Positions 27,653 to 38,024 are shown, counted from the first letter of the stretch. The stretch: DNA of 64,000 nucleotides from Paraflavisolibacter caeni (GCF_025628885.1 NZ_JAOTIF010000025.1:1-64000); one strand, 5' to 3'. The notes: generated from the letters alone by a model not told the origin. Numbers and translations are program-made.

Positions 27653-30600
27653 TTGACCACTTATTGCTCAATAACCAATTCTACGCTGAAAAGGTTCTTT
27701 TCTTATTGCCTTATTGCCAGTCTTGTGCCTGGATTATCCCCTGTATATGCTCAAAAAGGAAAAGTGAAGCCACTGCCTCCGGTTTCAGTGAATACAGGCC
27801 AATTGATTTATACGCCTGATGCTCAGGGGAACAGGGTTCCTGACTTTTCCTATTGCGGTTACAAAGGGAGCAACGAAGTCATTCCTTTTGCCCCAGTACG
27901 TGTTGTTGTTCCCATTGTGAATGGTGATGCTACTTTAAGGATTCAGTCTGCCTTAAATTATGTTGCTTCATTACCAGCTGGAAAAGACGGGATCAGGGGC
28001 ACTGTTTTATTGGAGAAAGGTATTTACAAAATAGCTGGTGGCTTAACTATCAATGCATCTGGTGTTGTTCTTCGTGGTAGTGGAATGGGTGAAGAAGGAA
28101 CCGTGCTGTTAGCTGAAGGGAAAGATCGTCAAACGCTGATTACAATTAAAGGTAAGAATGACCGCACGGTTGATGTTGAAGGTGATATTTCTGATACCTA
28201 TGTGCCTGTTAATGTTAACAAATTAAAAGTGAAGACTCCTTACTCCATTAAAGTGGGAGATGCCGTTCTTGTACGCAGGCCTTCAACGCTTAAATGGATT
28301 CAGGAGCTGGCTACAGACCATTTTGGTGGTGGCATTACTGCGTTGGGATGGAAACCCGGAACACGTGATATTTTCTGGGACAGGAAAGTGGTTGCCGTTG
28401 ATGGCGACCAGATCACCCTGGATGCACCCCTGACAACTGCATTGGATACTACCTATGGTGGTGGAAAGATCGCCCGGTATCAATGGCAGGGACGCATTCA
28501 GCAGGTGGGTGTTGAAAACCTCCGTTGCGTTTCCACCTATGACAATTCGAATGTAAAAGATGAGGCCCATCGCTGGATGGCCATCACTTTAGAAAATATA
28601 TCTGATGCCTGGGTTCGCCAGGTTGTTTTTGAACATTTTGCCGGATCAGCCGTTTCTGTTTATGAAACCGCCAACAGGATAACAGTAGAAGATTGTAAAT
28701 CATTAGCACCTGTTTCAGAAATTGGAGGGCAACGTCGTTATACCTTTTACACAAATGGCCAGCAAACACTTTTCCAGCGCTGTTACGCTGAATTTGGTTA
28801 CCACGATTTTGCCGTTGGATTTATTGGTAACCTGAATGCATTTGTGCAATGTGAATCTCATTTGCCTTTCAGCTTCAGTGGTACCATTGATAGCTGGGCA
28901 TCCGGAGTTTTGTTTGATGTTGTGAATGTTGATGGCAATGCCTTGCGTTTTGCCAACAGGGGTCAGGATGGACAAGGGGCAGGATGGAGCGCTGCCAACT
29001 CTGTTTTTTGGCAATGTTCTGCTGCAATGATCGAGTCGCAGAAGCCTCCGACAGCCAACAATTGGGCTTTTGGTTGCTGGGCTCAATTCTCCGGAGATGG
29101 TTTTTGGGACCAATCAAACGAACATATTCAACCTCGCAGTTTGTTTTATGCGCAATTAGCAAGCAGACTCGGCGACAGCATTTTAAAAAGAGCTTATTTA
29201 GTTCCAGTGGAGTCTGAAGCTTCCAGCAGTCCTTCTGTGGCTGTTGCTGCTTTGTTGACATCTCAAGCTGTAAATCCTGCACCGCTTTTGACTGATTGGA
29301 TAGACCTTTCATCAAAAAGGATTAAAATTCCTACGGCAACAGTAGGCATTAAGACCATCGACCAGGTTGGCATTCATAAACCAACTGTCATTCCTTTTGT
29401 TGCAGCCATGCAGGTACAAAACGGTTGGCTAGTACGCGGTTCCTCCATCGTAACAGGTGGTAGAAATGATGTAGACTGGTGGAGAGGCGATATTCGTCCT
29501 GCTGGTAGAAAAGATGCAGGTCTTGGGATCACTCGTTATGTGCCAGGACGCGTAGGATCTGGTCTCACTGATGATCTGAATGAGTTGACTGATTCCATGA
29601 AAGCCCAAAACCGGGTGCTGTTGGATCACAATTATGGTCTTTGGTATGAGCGTCGCCGTGATGATCACGAGCGTATCCGTCGCATGGATGGTGAAGTATG
29701 GGCTCCTTTTTATGAACAACCTTTTGCTCGCAGTGGACAGGGATTTGCCTGGGACGGTTTGAGCAAATATGATCTTACCAAATACAACTATTGGTACTGG
29801 AATCGCCTGAAAACCTTTGCTGATTATGCAGATCAGAAAGGACTGGTACTGATTCACCAAAATTATTTCCAGCATAACATTATAGAAGCAGGTGCACACT
29901 ATGCCGATTTCCCCTGGCGTCCTGCCAATAACATCAATGCAACAGGCTTTCCTGAACCGGTTCCTTTTGCTGGTGATAAAAGGATCTTCATGGCTGAACA
30001 GTTTTATGATGTGAGTCATCCTTTAAGAAGGGCTTTACACCGCGCATATATTCGCCAGTGCCTAGACAACTTTTCAGAAAACAGTGGCGTCATTCAAATG
30101 ATCGGTGCAGAATTTACAGGACCTGTGCATTTTGTGCAGTTTTGGTTAGATGTGATCGCTGAGTGGGAAAAAGAAACCGGAAAGCACCCGTTGATTGGTC
30201 TGAGTACAACAAAAGATGTTCAGGATTCTATCCTGGCTGATAAGCAAAGAGCTGCTGTTGTTGATGTTATTGATGTCCGTTACTGGCACTACCAGGAAGA
30301 TGGTAAAGCATATGCGCCGGAAGGTGGTCAAAACCTGGCGCCTCGTCAGCATGCTCGTTTACTGAAGCCAAAAAGAAGTTCAGCAGACCAGGTATATCGC
30401 GCTGTTAAAGAATACAAGCAGAAGTATCCCGAAAAGGCAGTAATATATTCAGGCGATAGCTTTGATCGTTTTGGCTGGTCTGAATTTATGGCAGGAGGGT
30501 CGCTGGCGGTGATTCCTAAAGTGAACAGCGAAGAGTTCCTCAAGAAATCTTCCCAGATGCAGCCAGTTGATTTAGCTGGCGAAAATGCAAAGTATTGGGC

Positions 30601-30817
30601 CTTGGGTAATAAGGAAGGCGAATTGATCATCTTTGCTGATGCAAAAGATGCAGTATCCATTGATCTTTCAAAAACACCCGGCTCTTTCCTCATTCGTTGG
30701 ATTGATCCAAAGAATGGTAATATTTTAAAACAACAACAAAACCTGAAAGGCGGAAAAGTTGTGGATGTGAAGAAACCTCAAGGTGGCGAGTTGGTAATCT
30801 GGGTAAGTAAAAAATAA
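27653..30817 (+). CDS. Large secreted DUF6298-type protein (beta-helix plus glycosidase-like domain)
   Basis: The product has 1054 residues. The only usable start is a TTG at 27653, followed by a signal peptide ending PVYAQ. The N-terminal half resembles a pectate-lyase-like beta-helix: NGDATLRIQSALNYVASLPA, GTVLLEKGIYKIAGG and VVLRGSGMGEEGTVLLAEG. The C-terminal half, from about residue 590, looks like a TIM-barrel hydrolase (LLDHNYGLWYERRRDDHERI, KGLVLIHQNYFQHNIIEAG, and VIDVRYWHYQ). I match it to DUF6298 proteins of Bacteroidota carbohydrate loci from memory. No activity can be assigned. It opens a long same-strand cluster. Confidence 0.7.
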   Translation: MTTYCSITNSTLKRFFSYCLIASLVPGLSPVYAQKGKVKPLPPVSVNTGQLIYTPDAQGNRVPDFSYCGYKGSNEVIPFAPVRVVVPIVNGDATLRIQSALNYVASLPAGKDGIRGTVLLEKGIYKIAGGLTINASGVVLRGSGMGEEGTVLLAEGKDRQTLITIKGKNDRTVDVEGDISDTYVPVNVNKLKVKTPYSIKVGDAVLVRRPSTLKWIQELATDHFGGGITALGWKPGTRDIFWDRKVVAVDGDQITLDAPLTTALDTTYGGGKIARYQWQGRIQQVGVENLRCVSTYDNSNVKDEAHRWMAITLENISDAWVRQVVFEHFAGSAVSVYETANRITVEDCKSLAPVSEIGGQRRYTFYTNGQQTLFQRCYAEFGYHDFAVGFIGNLNAFVQCESHLPFSFSGTIDSWASGVLFDVVNVDGNALRFANRGQDGQGAGWSAANSVFWQCSAAMIESQKPPTANNWAFGCWAQFSGDGFWDQSNEHIQPRSLFYAQLASRLGDSILKRAYLVPVESEASSSPSVAVAALLTSQAVNPAPLLTDWIDLSSKRIKIPTATVGIKTIDQVGIHKPTVIPFVAAMQVQNGWLVRGSSIVTGGRNDVDWWRGDIRPAGRKDAGLGITRYVPGRVGSGLTDDLNELTDSMKAQNRVLLDHNYGLWYERRRDDHERIRRMDGEVWAPFYEQPFARSGQGFAWDGLSKYDLTKYNYWYWNRLKTFADYADQKGLVLIHQNYFQHNIIEAGAHYADFPWRPANNINATGFPEPVPFAGDKRIFMAEQFYDVSHPLRRALHRAYIRQCLDNFSENSGVIQMIGAEFTGPVHFVQFWLDVIAEWEKETGKHPLIGLSTTKDVQDSILADKQRAAVVDVIDVRYWHYQEDGKAYAPEGGQNLAPRQHARLLKPKRSSADQVYRAVKEYKQKYPEKAVIYSGDSFDRFGWSEFMAGGSLAVIPKVNSEEFLKKSSQMQPVDLAGENAKYWALGNKEGELIIFADAKDAVSIDLSKTPGSFLIRWIDPKNGNILKQQQNLKGGKVVDVKKPQGGELVIWVSKK

Positions 30818-30844
30818 AAATTAAAACCGAATAATAATTTAAGC

Positions 30845-32242
30845 ATGTTGAAAAAGATTGCTGCAACCATTTTAGTTTGCTTTTTATCTAGTCTTAGTTT
30901 CTCGCAAACTGCAATAAAACCGTTGCCTAAGTTGAAGGTGTCTGCAAATGGACGTTACCTCGTTACTGAAAAAGGAGAACCTTTCTTTTGGTTGGGTGAT
31001 ACAGGTTGGTTATTGTTTGGTAAGCTGACACGCGAAGAAGCTGAGAAATATTTGGAAGACCGCAGGATGAAGGGTTTTAATGTGATCCAGGTGATGACAT
31101 TGCATACAGTAAGTGCTGTCAACGTATATGGAGATAAAGCTTTGAATAATAGAGATGTCGCTGCTCCAATAACTACACCAGGTAATTCATTTGCAGATGC
31201 AGAACAATATGATTTCTGGGATCATGTGGATTACATTATCAAAAAGGCTGAGGAAAAAGGTATTTATATGGCCCTTGTACCAGTGTGGGGCACTAATGTG
31301 AAAGAAGGATACGTCAACCAACAGCAAGCCCAAAAATATGCTTCATGGTTGGCAGATAGATATAAAAACCAGTCAAACATCATTTGGATGAATGGTGGTG
31401 ATATTCCTGGCGCTGATTCCCTGGATGTTTGGAAAACAATCGGTTCCACATTACGTGCACACGACCCCAATCACTTGATAACATTCCATCCCAGAGGCCG
31501 CACCACTTCTTCCATTTGGTTTCATAAAGAGCCTTGGTTGGATTTCAATATGTTTCAATCCGGGCACCGTAGGTATGACCAGGATACTACTGCTGGAGAG
31601 CAATTTCATTATGGAGAAGACAATTGGAAATACATCCAGACCGACTTCCGTTTGTCTCCTGTAAAACCGAGCATCGATGGAGAACCTTCTTATGAAAGGA
31701 TTCCCCAGGGTTTGCATGATACTACAGAGAAACTGTGGACAGATGCTGATGTAAGAAGATATGGTTACTGGTCGGTTTTTGCTGGTGGCTTTGGTTACAC
31801 TTATGGTCATAATGCGGTAATGCAAATGCACAAGCCAACAGATAAAGGGAGCGCTTATGGCTCTAAGGATTACTGGTATGATGCGATTGATCATCCGGGT
31901 GCAAGGCAAATGTTATATCTGAAAAACCTGATGCTTTCTAAACCATACTTGGAACGTGTTCCAGATCAGTCTTTGATCGCTTCAGGCCAGGGTGAAAAGT
32001 ATAATCACCTGGTCGCCACAAGAGGAAAGAACTATGCTTTCATTTATACTTTCAATGGCCGTAACATGAATATTGCGATGGGTAAGATTAAGGGCAGTAA
32101 GGTGAAAGCTTCCTGGTATAATCCACGTAATGAGGAACAAACTGTAATTGGCACTTTTGCCAACAAAGGAGTACAATCATTTAGCCCTCCAGGTGAGCAA
32201 CAAGATGGAAATGATTGGGTGTTGGTATTGGAAACAATATAA
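30845..32242 (+). CDS. GH140-like (DUF4038) glycoside hydrolase
   Basis: The product has 465 residues with a signal peptide ending LSFSQ. The DUF4038 hallmark is FFWLGDTGWLLFGKLTREEA near residue 53. KGFNVIQVMTLH, ADRYKNQSNIIWMNGGDIPG and WSVFAGGFGYTYGHNAV follow. The family includes the endo-apiosidase type that acts on rhamnogalacturonan-II (GH140). A small C-terminal beta domain (FTFNGRNM to VLVLETI) is typical. It starts 27 bases after the DUF6298 gene and overlaps no other gene. Activity on apiose linkages is inferred from the family. Confidence 0.78.
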   Translation: MLKKIAATILVCFLSSLSFSQTAIKPLPKLKVSANGRYLVTEKGEPFFWLGDTGWLLFGKLTREEAEKYLEDRRMKGFNVIQVMTLHTVSAVNVYGDKALNNRDVAAPITTPGNSFADAEQYDFWDHVDYIIKKAEEKGIYMALVPVWGTNVKEGYVNQQQAQKYASWLADRYKNQSNIIWMNGGDIPGADSLDVWKTIGSTLRAHDPNHLITFHPRGRTTSSIWFHKEPWLDFNMFQSGHRRYDQDTTAGEQFHYGEDNWKYIQTDFRLSPVKPSIDGEPSYERIPQGLHDTTEKLWTDADVRRYGYWSVFAGGFGYTYGHNAVMQMHKPTDKGSAYGSKDYWYDAIDHPGARQMLYLKNLMLSKPYLERVPDQSLIASGQGEKYNHLVATRGKNYAFIYTFNGRNMNIAMGKIKGSKVKASWYNPRNEEQTVIGTFANKGVQSFSPPGEQQDGNDWVLVLETI

Positions 32243-32245
32243 TTT

Positions 32246-33163
32246 ATGCTGAAGAAGAATTTTTTCTACGCTGCCTGCCTTTTGCTTTTAGGAGGATGTA
32301 AAGCCGGAAAGGAGGTCTATATGTTCACTTCTTTCCGCGAACCGGCCAATGAAGGCTTGCGTTTATTGTATAGTAAAGATGCTTATCACTGGAAAGAACT
32401 CAATGGTGTTTTCCTGAAACCGGAAGTAGGTAGTAAGATCATGAGGGATCCTTCTATCGCTCAAGGTCCAGATGGTACTTACCACCTGGTATGGACATCT
32501 GCCTGGAGAGGTGATAATGGGTTTGGTTATGCTTCCTCTAAAGACCTGGTTCATTGGTCTGAACAGCAATTCATTCCTGTGATGAAAAATGAGAAGGATG
32601 TTGTGAATGTATGGGCTCCTGAATTGTTTTATGATGATGCGCAAAAGCAGTTTGTTATTGTTTGGGCATCTACCATTCCTTTCCGCTTCCCTAAAGGGGT
32701 AGAAGAGGAGAACAACAACCATAGGTTGTATTATACCACTACAAAAGATTTCAAAATCTTCTCTGATACCAAACTATTTTTTGATCCTGGCTTTAGTGCC
32801 ATTGATGCTGTGATCGTGAAGGAAAAGAAAGATCAGTATATACAGGTGTTAAAAGACAACACGCGTCCGAACCGCAACCTGAAAGTGGCTTTTGCCAACA
32901 ATGCATTGGGGCCGTATTCTAGTGCGTCGCAACCATTTACTGGCAACTTTATCGAAGGGCCCAGTGTTGTGAAGAAAGGTGACGAGTGGCTGATCTACTT
33001 TGATGTGTACCAGGAAAAGATTTATGGTGCTATGAAGACAAAGGATTTTAAAACGTTCACGGATATCACTAAGGAAGTTTCAGTGCCTGAAGGTCATAAG
33101 CATGGGACGATCTTTATGGCAAAGGAGAAATTGGTGAAGCAGTTGGAGAAAAGAAGAAAATAA
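32246..33163 (+). CDS. GH43-like five-bladed propeller lipoprotein
   Basis: The product has 305 residues. The lipoprotein signal has a LLLLGGCKA lipobox. The fold is that of GH43/GH117-type propellers: MRDPSIAQGPDGTYHLVWTS holds the likely catalytic base Asp, VNVWAPELFYDDAQKQFVIV follows, and IDAVIVKEK and FIEGPSVVKKGDEW supply further acidic positions. Members are often arabinofuranosidases or related exo-enzymes. It starts four bases after the GH140-like stop, so translation is coupled. The exact substrate is unknown. Confidence 0.75.
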   Translation: MLKKNFFYAACLLLLGGCKAGKEVYMFTSFREPANEGLRLLYSKDAYHWKELNGVFLKPEVGSKIMRDPSIAQGPDGTYHLVWTSAWRGDNGFGYASSKDLVHWSEQQFIPVMKNEKDVVNVWAPELFYDDAQKQFVIVWASTIPFRFPKGVEEENNNHRLYYTTTKDFKIFSDTKLFFDPGFSAIDAVIVKEKKDQYIQVLKDNTRPNRNLKVAFANNALGPYSSASQPFTGNFIEGPSVVKKGDEWLIYFDVYQEKIYGAMKTKDFKTFTDITKEVSVPEGHKHGTIFMAKEKLVKQLEKRRK

Positions 33164-33192
33164 AACTAAGTATTACAGTTATTTTATACAAA

Positions 33193-35064
33193 ATGAAAAA
33201 TAGTTTTATAAAGATATCAGCATTGGCCTTTTGCGGTTTATTATCCGCTTCTGTTCATGCTCAGGATACAGTCCGCTATACAGGTACTACGTTAAGCAAC
33301 GTGGACTATCATCATGGCCAGTTAGCTCCAGCTATAGGAGTGCACAATATACAAGTGATGCGTGCTAACAGGGAATTTCCGGAGAAAAGCGATGGCTTTG
33401 GCTGGACATACAACCATGCGCCCATGATCGCATACTGGAATGGTACTTTTTATGTTCAGTATTTAAGCAATCCTGTAGGTGAACACGTACCTCCCGGGCA
33501 AACATTGCTGTTGACTTCAAAGGATGGATACAATTGGTCCAAACCTGAAGTTGCTTTTGGATTGTACAAGATTCCGGATGGTACAACAAAGGAAGGCATC
33601 AAAACGGTAGCCAAAGACCTGTACGCGGTAAATCACCAACGTATGGGCTTTTTCGTATCTAAAAAGAGCCGTTTGTTAACCCTTGCATTTTATGGTACTG
33701 TTTTGGAAAAAGGCGATGATCCTAACGATGGAAATGGTATTGGTCGTGTGGTAAGGGAAATTTATAAAGATGGTAAAATGGGGCCTGTTTATTTCATCCG
33801 TTACAATCATGGTTGGAATGCAAAGAATACCGCGCATCCTTTTTATACTTCCAGCAAGGATAAAGGATTTGTTGAGGCCTGCAATGAATTATTGGCCAAC
33901 CCCCTCATTACCCAGCAATGGAATGAAGAAGCTGACAGGAATGATCCGCTGATTCCCTTGAAGAAAGATTATAAAGCTTTCAGCTTTTATCACCTTCCTG
34001 ATGGTCGTGTAGTTGGCCTATGGAAAAATGCCTTAACAGCCATCAGCACCGATAATGGTAAATCATGGCCTGCTAATGCCGTGCGGGCTCCAAGATTTGT
34101 TAATAGTAATGCGAAAATCTGGGGGCAACGTTTATCAAACGGTATGTATGCAACTGTGTATAATCCATCAGAGTTTCGCTGGCCTCTGGCTGTTTCAACC
34201 AGTCCTGATGGTTTGAATTATACCAACCTGTTGCTGGTTAACGGAGAGATCACTTCTATGCGTTATGGTGGTGCTTATAAATCTTATGGCCCTCAATATG
34301 TGCGTGGTATCGTTGAAGGAAATGGAACACCTCCGGATGGCAACATGTGGGTTACTTATAGCATGAACAAAGAGGATATCTGGGTTTCTAAGATCCCAGT
34401 CCCTGTAACAGAAAAAGCAACCAGTCAAGCAGATGATGTGTTCCAAAACATAAAGGATGGCGATGAGTTGAAGTTGTGGAATGTCTATAGTCCGCTTTGG
34501 GCCCCGGTGACAATTGAAAAGATGGCTGACGGAGTTAAGGCTTTGACAATGAGTGACTGGGATCCATTTGATTATGGTAAAGCAGAAAGGGTGATTCCTG
34601 CCGCAAAGAGATCAAGTGCAGAGTTCTCCATTACGCCTGCCCAAAATGATAAAGGTCAGCTGGATATTGAATTCCAGAATGCCAAAGGAAATGCTGCGAT
34701 CAGGCTGTCTTTTGACTCAACTGGAACTTTGATTTCTAAAGCTGGTTATCGCAATAGGGGAGTTGCCCCATACAAAGCAGGTGAAGAATACAAGATCAAG
34801 GTGGAATGGAATGTTGATACCCGTTTTTATACCATCTCTGTGAATGGAAAGACGCCTAGCAACAACATTATGTTTGCTCCTGCAGAAAGCATCGAAAGGA
34901 TCGTTTTCCGCACAGGTGGTGTACGTCGTTTCCCCGATGCTGATACCCCAACAGACCAGATATACGATCTGCCGAATGGTGGTTTTTCTGCTCCTAAGGC
35001 AACATTCTATATCAAGTCTTTGAAGACAGGAAGCGAATACCTGGCGAATGCGAATAAACAATAA
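33193..35064 (+). CDS. Secreted sialidase-fold propeller protein with C-terminal concanavalin-like domain
   Basis: The product has 623 residues with a signal peptide ending SVHAQ. The N-terminal 400 residues look like a beta-propeller (MIAYWNGTFYVQYLSNPVGE, LLTSKDGYNWSKPEVAFGLY, TAISTDNGKSWPANAVR, AVSTSPDGLNYTNLLLVNGE). The C-terminal 190 residues look like a jelly-roll (AEFSITPAQNDKGQLDIEFQ, EYKIKVEWNVDTRFYTISVN, RIVFRTGGVRR). It sits among RG-degrading genes. True sialidase activity is doubtful. A GH143-like role (release of Dha from RG-II) is possible but I cannot verify it from sequence. Confidence 0.7.
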   Translation: MKNSFIKISALAFCGLLSASVHAQDTVRYTGTTLSNVDYHHGQLAPAIGVHNIQVMRANREFPEKSDGFGWTYNHAPMIAYWNGTFYVQYLSNPVGEHVPPGQTLLLTSKDGYNWSKPEVAFGLYKIPDGTTKEGIKTVAKDLYAVNHQRMGFFVSKKSRLLTLAFYGTVLEKGDDPNDGNGIGRVVREIYKDGKMGPVYFIRYNHGWNAKNTAHPFYTSSKDKGFVEACNELLANPLITQQWNEEADRNDPLIPLKKDYKAFSFYHLPDGRVVGLWKNALTAISTDNGKSWPANAVRAPRFVNSNAKIWGQRLSNGMYATVYNPSEFRWPLAVSTSPDGLNYTNLLLVNGEITSMRYGGAYKSYGPQYVRGIVEGNGTPPDGNMWVTYSMNKEDIWVSKIPVPVTEKATSQADDVFQNIKDGDELKLWNVYSPLWAPVTIEKMADGVKALTMSDWDPFDYGKAERVIPAAKRSSAEFSITPAQNDKGQLDIEFQNAKGNAAIRLSFDSTGTLISKAGYRNRGVAPYKAGEEYKIKVEWNVDTRFYTISVNGKTPSNNIMFAPAESIERIVFRTGGVRRFPDADTPTDQIYDLPNGGFSAPKATFYIKSLKTGSEYLANANKQ

Positions 35065-35135
35065 TAATAAAAACCTTGTGAAAAATACCAGGAACTAATG
35101 CTATCAAAGGATTTAAACCTTTTAAAAATTCAATT

Positions 35136-37940
35136 GTGAGAAAATTCTGTCTTTCCATCTTTGCTGTTGTCGCTATTGCTCTCCTGATCGCATTTCAGAA
35201 GAAGGATGCAGTTCAGTTAGTGAACCTTAGGTGTGAAATGCTGTTAAATCCTGAAGGTATAGAAACAAAATCGCCTCGTCTGAGCTGGGAACTGGAATCA
35301 AAAGAAAGGAATGTAGAACAGACTGCTTACCAGGTCTTAGTGGCTTCTTCAGAAGCTAAATTAAAAGCCGGGGAAGGAGATTTGTGGAACTCTGGGAAAG
35401 TGGCTTCCGATCGATCTATTCACATATACTATAAAGGGAAACCTTTGGCGAGCAGAACCAATTGTTTCTGGAAAGTAAAAGTATGGACCAATAAAGGTGA
35501 ATGCTCCTGGAGCGAACCTGCTCATTGGAGCGTAGGTTTATTGAAAGAAAGTGACTGGAGTGCAAAATGGATTGGCATGGATAGCGCTTTTGCATGGGAT
35601 TCTGTTTCCAAATTTGCGCGCCTTTCTGCCCGTTATTTCAGAAAGGAATTCAATGCTCCTGCTCAAATTAAAAAAGCAACTTTATATATAGCTGGTCTTG
35701 GTTTGTACGAACTATACATCAATGGCCAACGTGTAGGAAATCATGTTCTGGCGCCTGCACCTACAGAATACAGCAAAACGGTTAAGTATAATACGTTTGA
35801 TGTAACAGCCCTGGTAAAAGTAGGGGGAAATGCTTTTGGAACTGTTTTAGGTAATGGTCGCTTCTTTACTATGCGCCAGAATTACAAACCGCAGAAGTGG
35901 CACACCTTCGGCTTTCCCAAGATGTTGCTTCAATTGGAAGTTGAATATGCTGATGGCCGCAAGATGCAAATCAAGAGTGATGAGAGCTGGAAGATGACTG
36001 CTGATGGTCCTATACGCACTAATAATGAATATGATGGTGAGGAATATGATGCAACAAAAGAGTGGCCAGGTTGGAACACGGCTGGATTTAACGATGGTAA
36101 ATGGTTACAGTCTCAATTGGTAAAAGCTCCTGGAGGTAAACTTGAAGCCCAGATGAACGAACCAATGAGAGTGGTTGAAAATATTCAGCCTGCTTCTGTG
36201 AAGCAATTAAAGCCCCGCACTTTTATCATGGATATGGGCCAGAACATGGCCGGCTGGGTAAAAATGAAAGTGCGCGGAAAGAAAGGCGAACAAGTAACAC
36301 TTCGTTTTGCCGAAACACTGCAGAACAATGGCGAGTTGTATGTTGCCAACCTGCGTGATGCAAAGGTGACAGATATTTATACCTTGAAGGGTGAAGGCGA
36401 AGAAGTATGGGAGCCAACATTTGTTTACCATGGCTTCCGCTACGTTGAAATTACCGGGTATCCAGGCACACCAACGACAAAGGACTTTGAAGGCAGGGTG
36501 GTTAATGATGATCTGAAGACAATTGGCACATTTGAAACTTCAAATAGCATCATCAACCAGATCTTTAAAAACTCTTTCTGGGGTATCCGGAGCAATTATA
36601 AAGGAATGCCTGTTGATTGCCCGCAGCGTAATGAACGCCAACCCTGGTTAGGCGACCGTTCTACAGGCGCCTACGGTGAAAGCTTTATTTTCGACAATGT
36701 AAAGCTGTATGCAAAATGGTTGGATGATATTCACCAATCGCAAACCGAAGAAGGAAGTATCCCTGACGTTGCGCCTAACTTCTGGTATTACTATAAAGAT
36801 AACATGACCTGGCCGGGAACATACCTGATGATCGCCAATACGCTGTATGACCAGTTTGGAGACAAGGAGCCAATTGTAAAACACTATAATTCGATGAAGA
36901 AGTGGCTGGCCTATATGCGTAAAAAATACATGACGGCCGATTATATTGTGACCAAGGATAGCTATGGTGATTGGTGTGTGCCACCTGAATCGAAAGAGCT
37001 GATCCACTCACAGGATCCAGCCCGGAAAACAGATGCGCAAGTGATTGCAACGGCCTATTATTACTACATGTTGCAACTGATGCAACGCTTTGCAACTATG
37101 CAAAACATGTCACAGGATGTCAAAGAATATGCGGCCTTAAGTATAAAGATCAAGGATGAGTTCAATAAGAAGTTCTTTAACAGGAGCACTTTCCAATACA
37201 GTAATAATACAGTAACTGCAAACCTGCTCCCACTGAGCTTTGGCATGGTGCCTGAAAATGCAAAGGCAAGGGTGTTTCAAAATGTTGTTGATAAGATATT
37301 AATCGAAAACAAAGGACATATTAGTACTGGTGTTATCGGCACACAATGGCTGATGCGTGGCCTTACAACAATGGGGCGTCCAGATGTGGCATATGGAATT
37401 GCTGCTGCTAAAGACTATCCAAGTTGGGGCTACATGGCAGAAAACGGTGCAACCACCATTTGGGAACTGTGGAATGGTAACACTGCTAATCCTAGCATGA
37501 ACTCTGGCAATCACGTGATGCTGCTAGGTGATTTAATTGTGTGGTATTATGAAAACCTGGCTGGTATTAAATCCAGTAAAAAATTCCCAGGCTATAAAAG
37601 AATTGAAATGAAGCCCGTTACTGTAGATGGATTGGATTATGTAAAGGCTTCTTATCAATCTATTCATGGGGTGATCAGGAGCGAATGGAAAAAAGAAGGC
37701 GGCCAGTTTATCTGGAATATCACCATACCAGCTAATACAAAAGCAGAAGTGCATATTCCAGCCAATTCTAAAGATGATGTAAGGGAAGGCGGCAGAAAGA
37801 TAGCTGCTGGTGCTGATATCAAATTTATACGTATGGAAGATGGCCGGGCTGTTTTCCAGGTTGGATCAGGAAGTTATGCATTTGTTGCGCCGCACCCCCA
37901 GTCCGCCAAAGGCGGAGAGCGTGTCGCTTCAAGGCCTTAA
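35136..37940 (+). CDS. Alpha-L-rhamnosidase (GH78)
   Basis: The product has 934 residues and starts at a GTG; no in-frame ATG fits the signal peptide MRKFCLSIFAVVAIALLIAF. The N-terminal fibronectin-like GH78 domain begins LRCEMLLNPEGIETKSPRLS. The catalytic (alpha/alpha)6 barrel includes the acidic motif PVDCPQRNERQPWLGDRSTG near residues 493-512, and NGATTIWELWNG near 770. It removes terminal rhamnose from rhamnogalacturonan. The final 15 or so residues (APHPQSAKGGERVASRP) are encoded by a dispersed palindromic repeat that has been read into the frame. The native end is probably just before. Confidence 0.9.
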   Translation: MRKFCLSIFAVVAIALLIAFQKKDAVQLVNLRCEMLLNPEGIETKSPRLSWELESKERNVEQTAYQVLVASSEAKLKAGEGDLWNSGKVASDRSIHIYYKGKPLASRTNCFWKVKVWTNKGECSWSEPAHWSVGLLKESDWSAKWIGMDSAFAWDSVSKFARLSARYFRKEFNAPAQIKKATLYIAGLGLYELYINGQRVGNHVLAPAPTEYSKTVKYNTFDVTALVKVGGNAFGTVLGNGRFFTMRQNYKPQKWHTFGFPKMLLQLEVEYADGRKMQIKSDESWKMTADGPIRTNNEYDGEEYDATKEWPGWNTAGFNDGKWLQSQLVKAPGGKLEAQMNEPMRVVENIQPASVKQLKPRTFIMDMGQNMAGWVKMKVRGKKGEQVTLRFAETLQNNGELYVANLRDAKVTDIYTLKGEGEEVWEPTFVYHGFRYVEITGYPGTPTTKDFEGRVVNDDLKTIGTFETSNSIINQIFKNSFWGIRSNYKGMPVDCPQRNERQPWLGDRSTGAYGESFIFDNVKLYAKWLDDIHQSQTEEGSIPDVAPNFWYYYKDNMTWPGTYLMIANTLYDQFGDKEPIVKHYNSMKKWLAYMRKKYMTADYIVTKDSYGDWCVPPESKELIHSQDPARKTDAQVIATAYYYYMLQLMQRFATMQNMSQDVKEYAALSIKIKDEFNKKFFNRSTFQYSNNTVTANLLPLSFGMVPENAKARVFQNVVDKILIENKGHISTGVIGTQWLMRGLTTMGRPDVAYGIAAAKDYPSWGYMAENGATTIWELWNGNTANPSMNSGNHVMLLGDLIVWYYENLAGIKSSKKFPGYKRIEMKPVTVDGLDYVKASYQSIHGVIRSEWKKEGGQFIWNITIPANTKAEVHIPANSKDDVREGGRKIAAGADIKFIRMEDGRAVFQVGSGSYAFVAPHPQSAKGGERVASRP
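37895..37920. repeat. REP-like palindromic repeat, copy 1 (inside GH78 end)
   Basis: CCCCCAGTCCGCC at the left end leads into AAAGGCGGAGAGC. The core TCCGCC and GGCGGA are inverted around three bases. The 26 bases match copy 2 at 40752 except for one base. The copy lies in the 3' end of the GH78 frame. Confidence 0.8.
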
Positions 37941-38024
37941 TTATTAAACAGATGTTAATTGAACATAAACGATCATTGATTGAATCATATCTAAGTTGTT
38001 GATTAAAGAATGACAAGAAGAACT

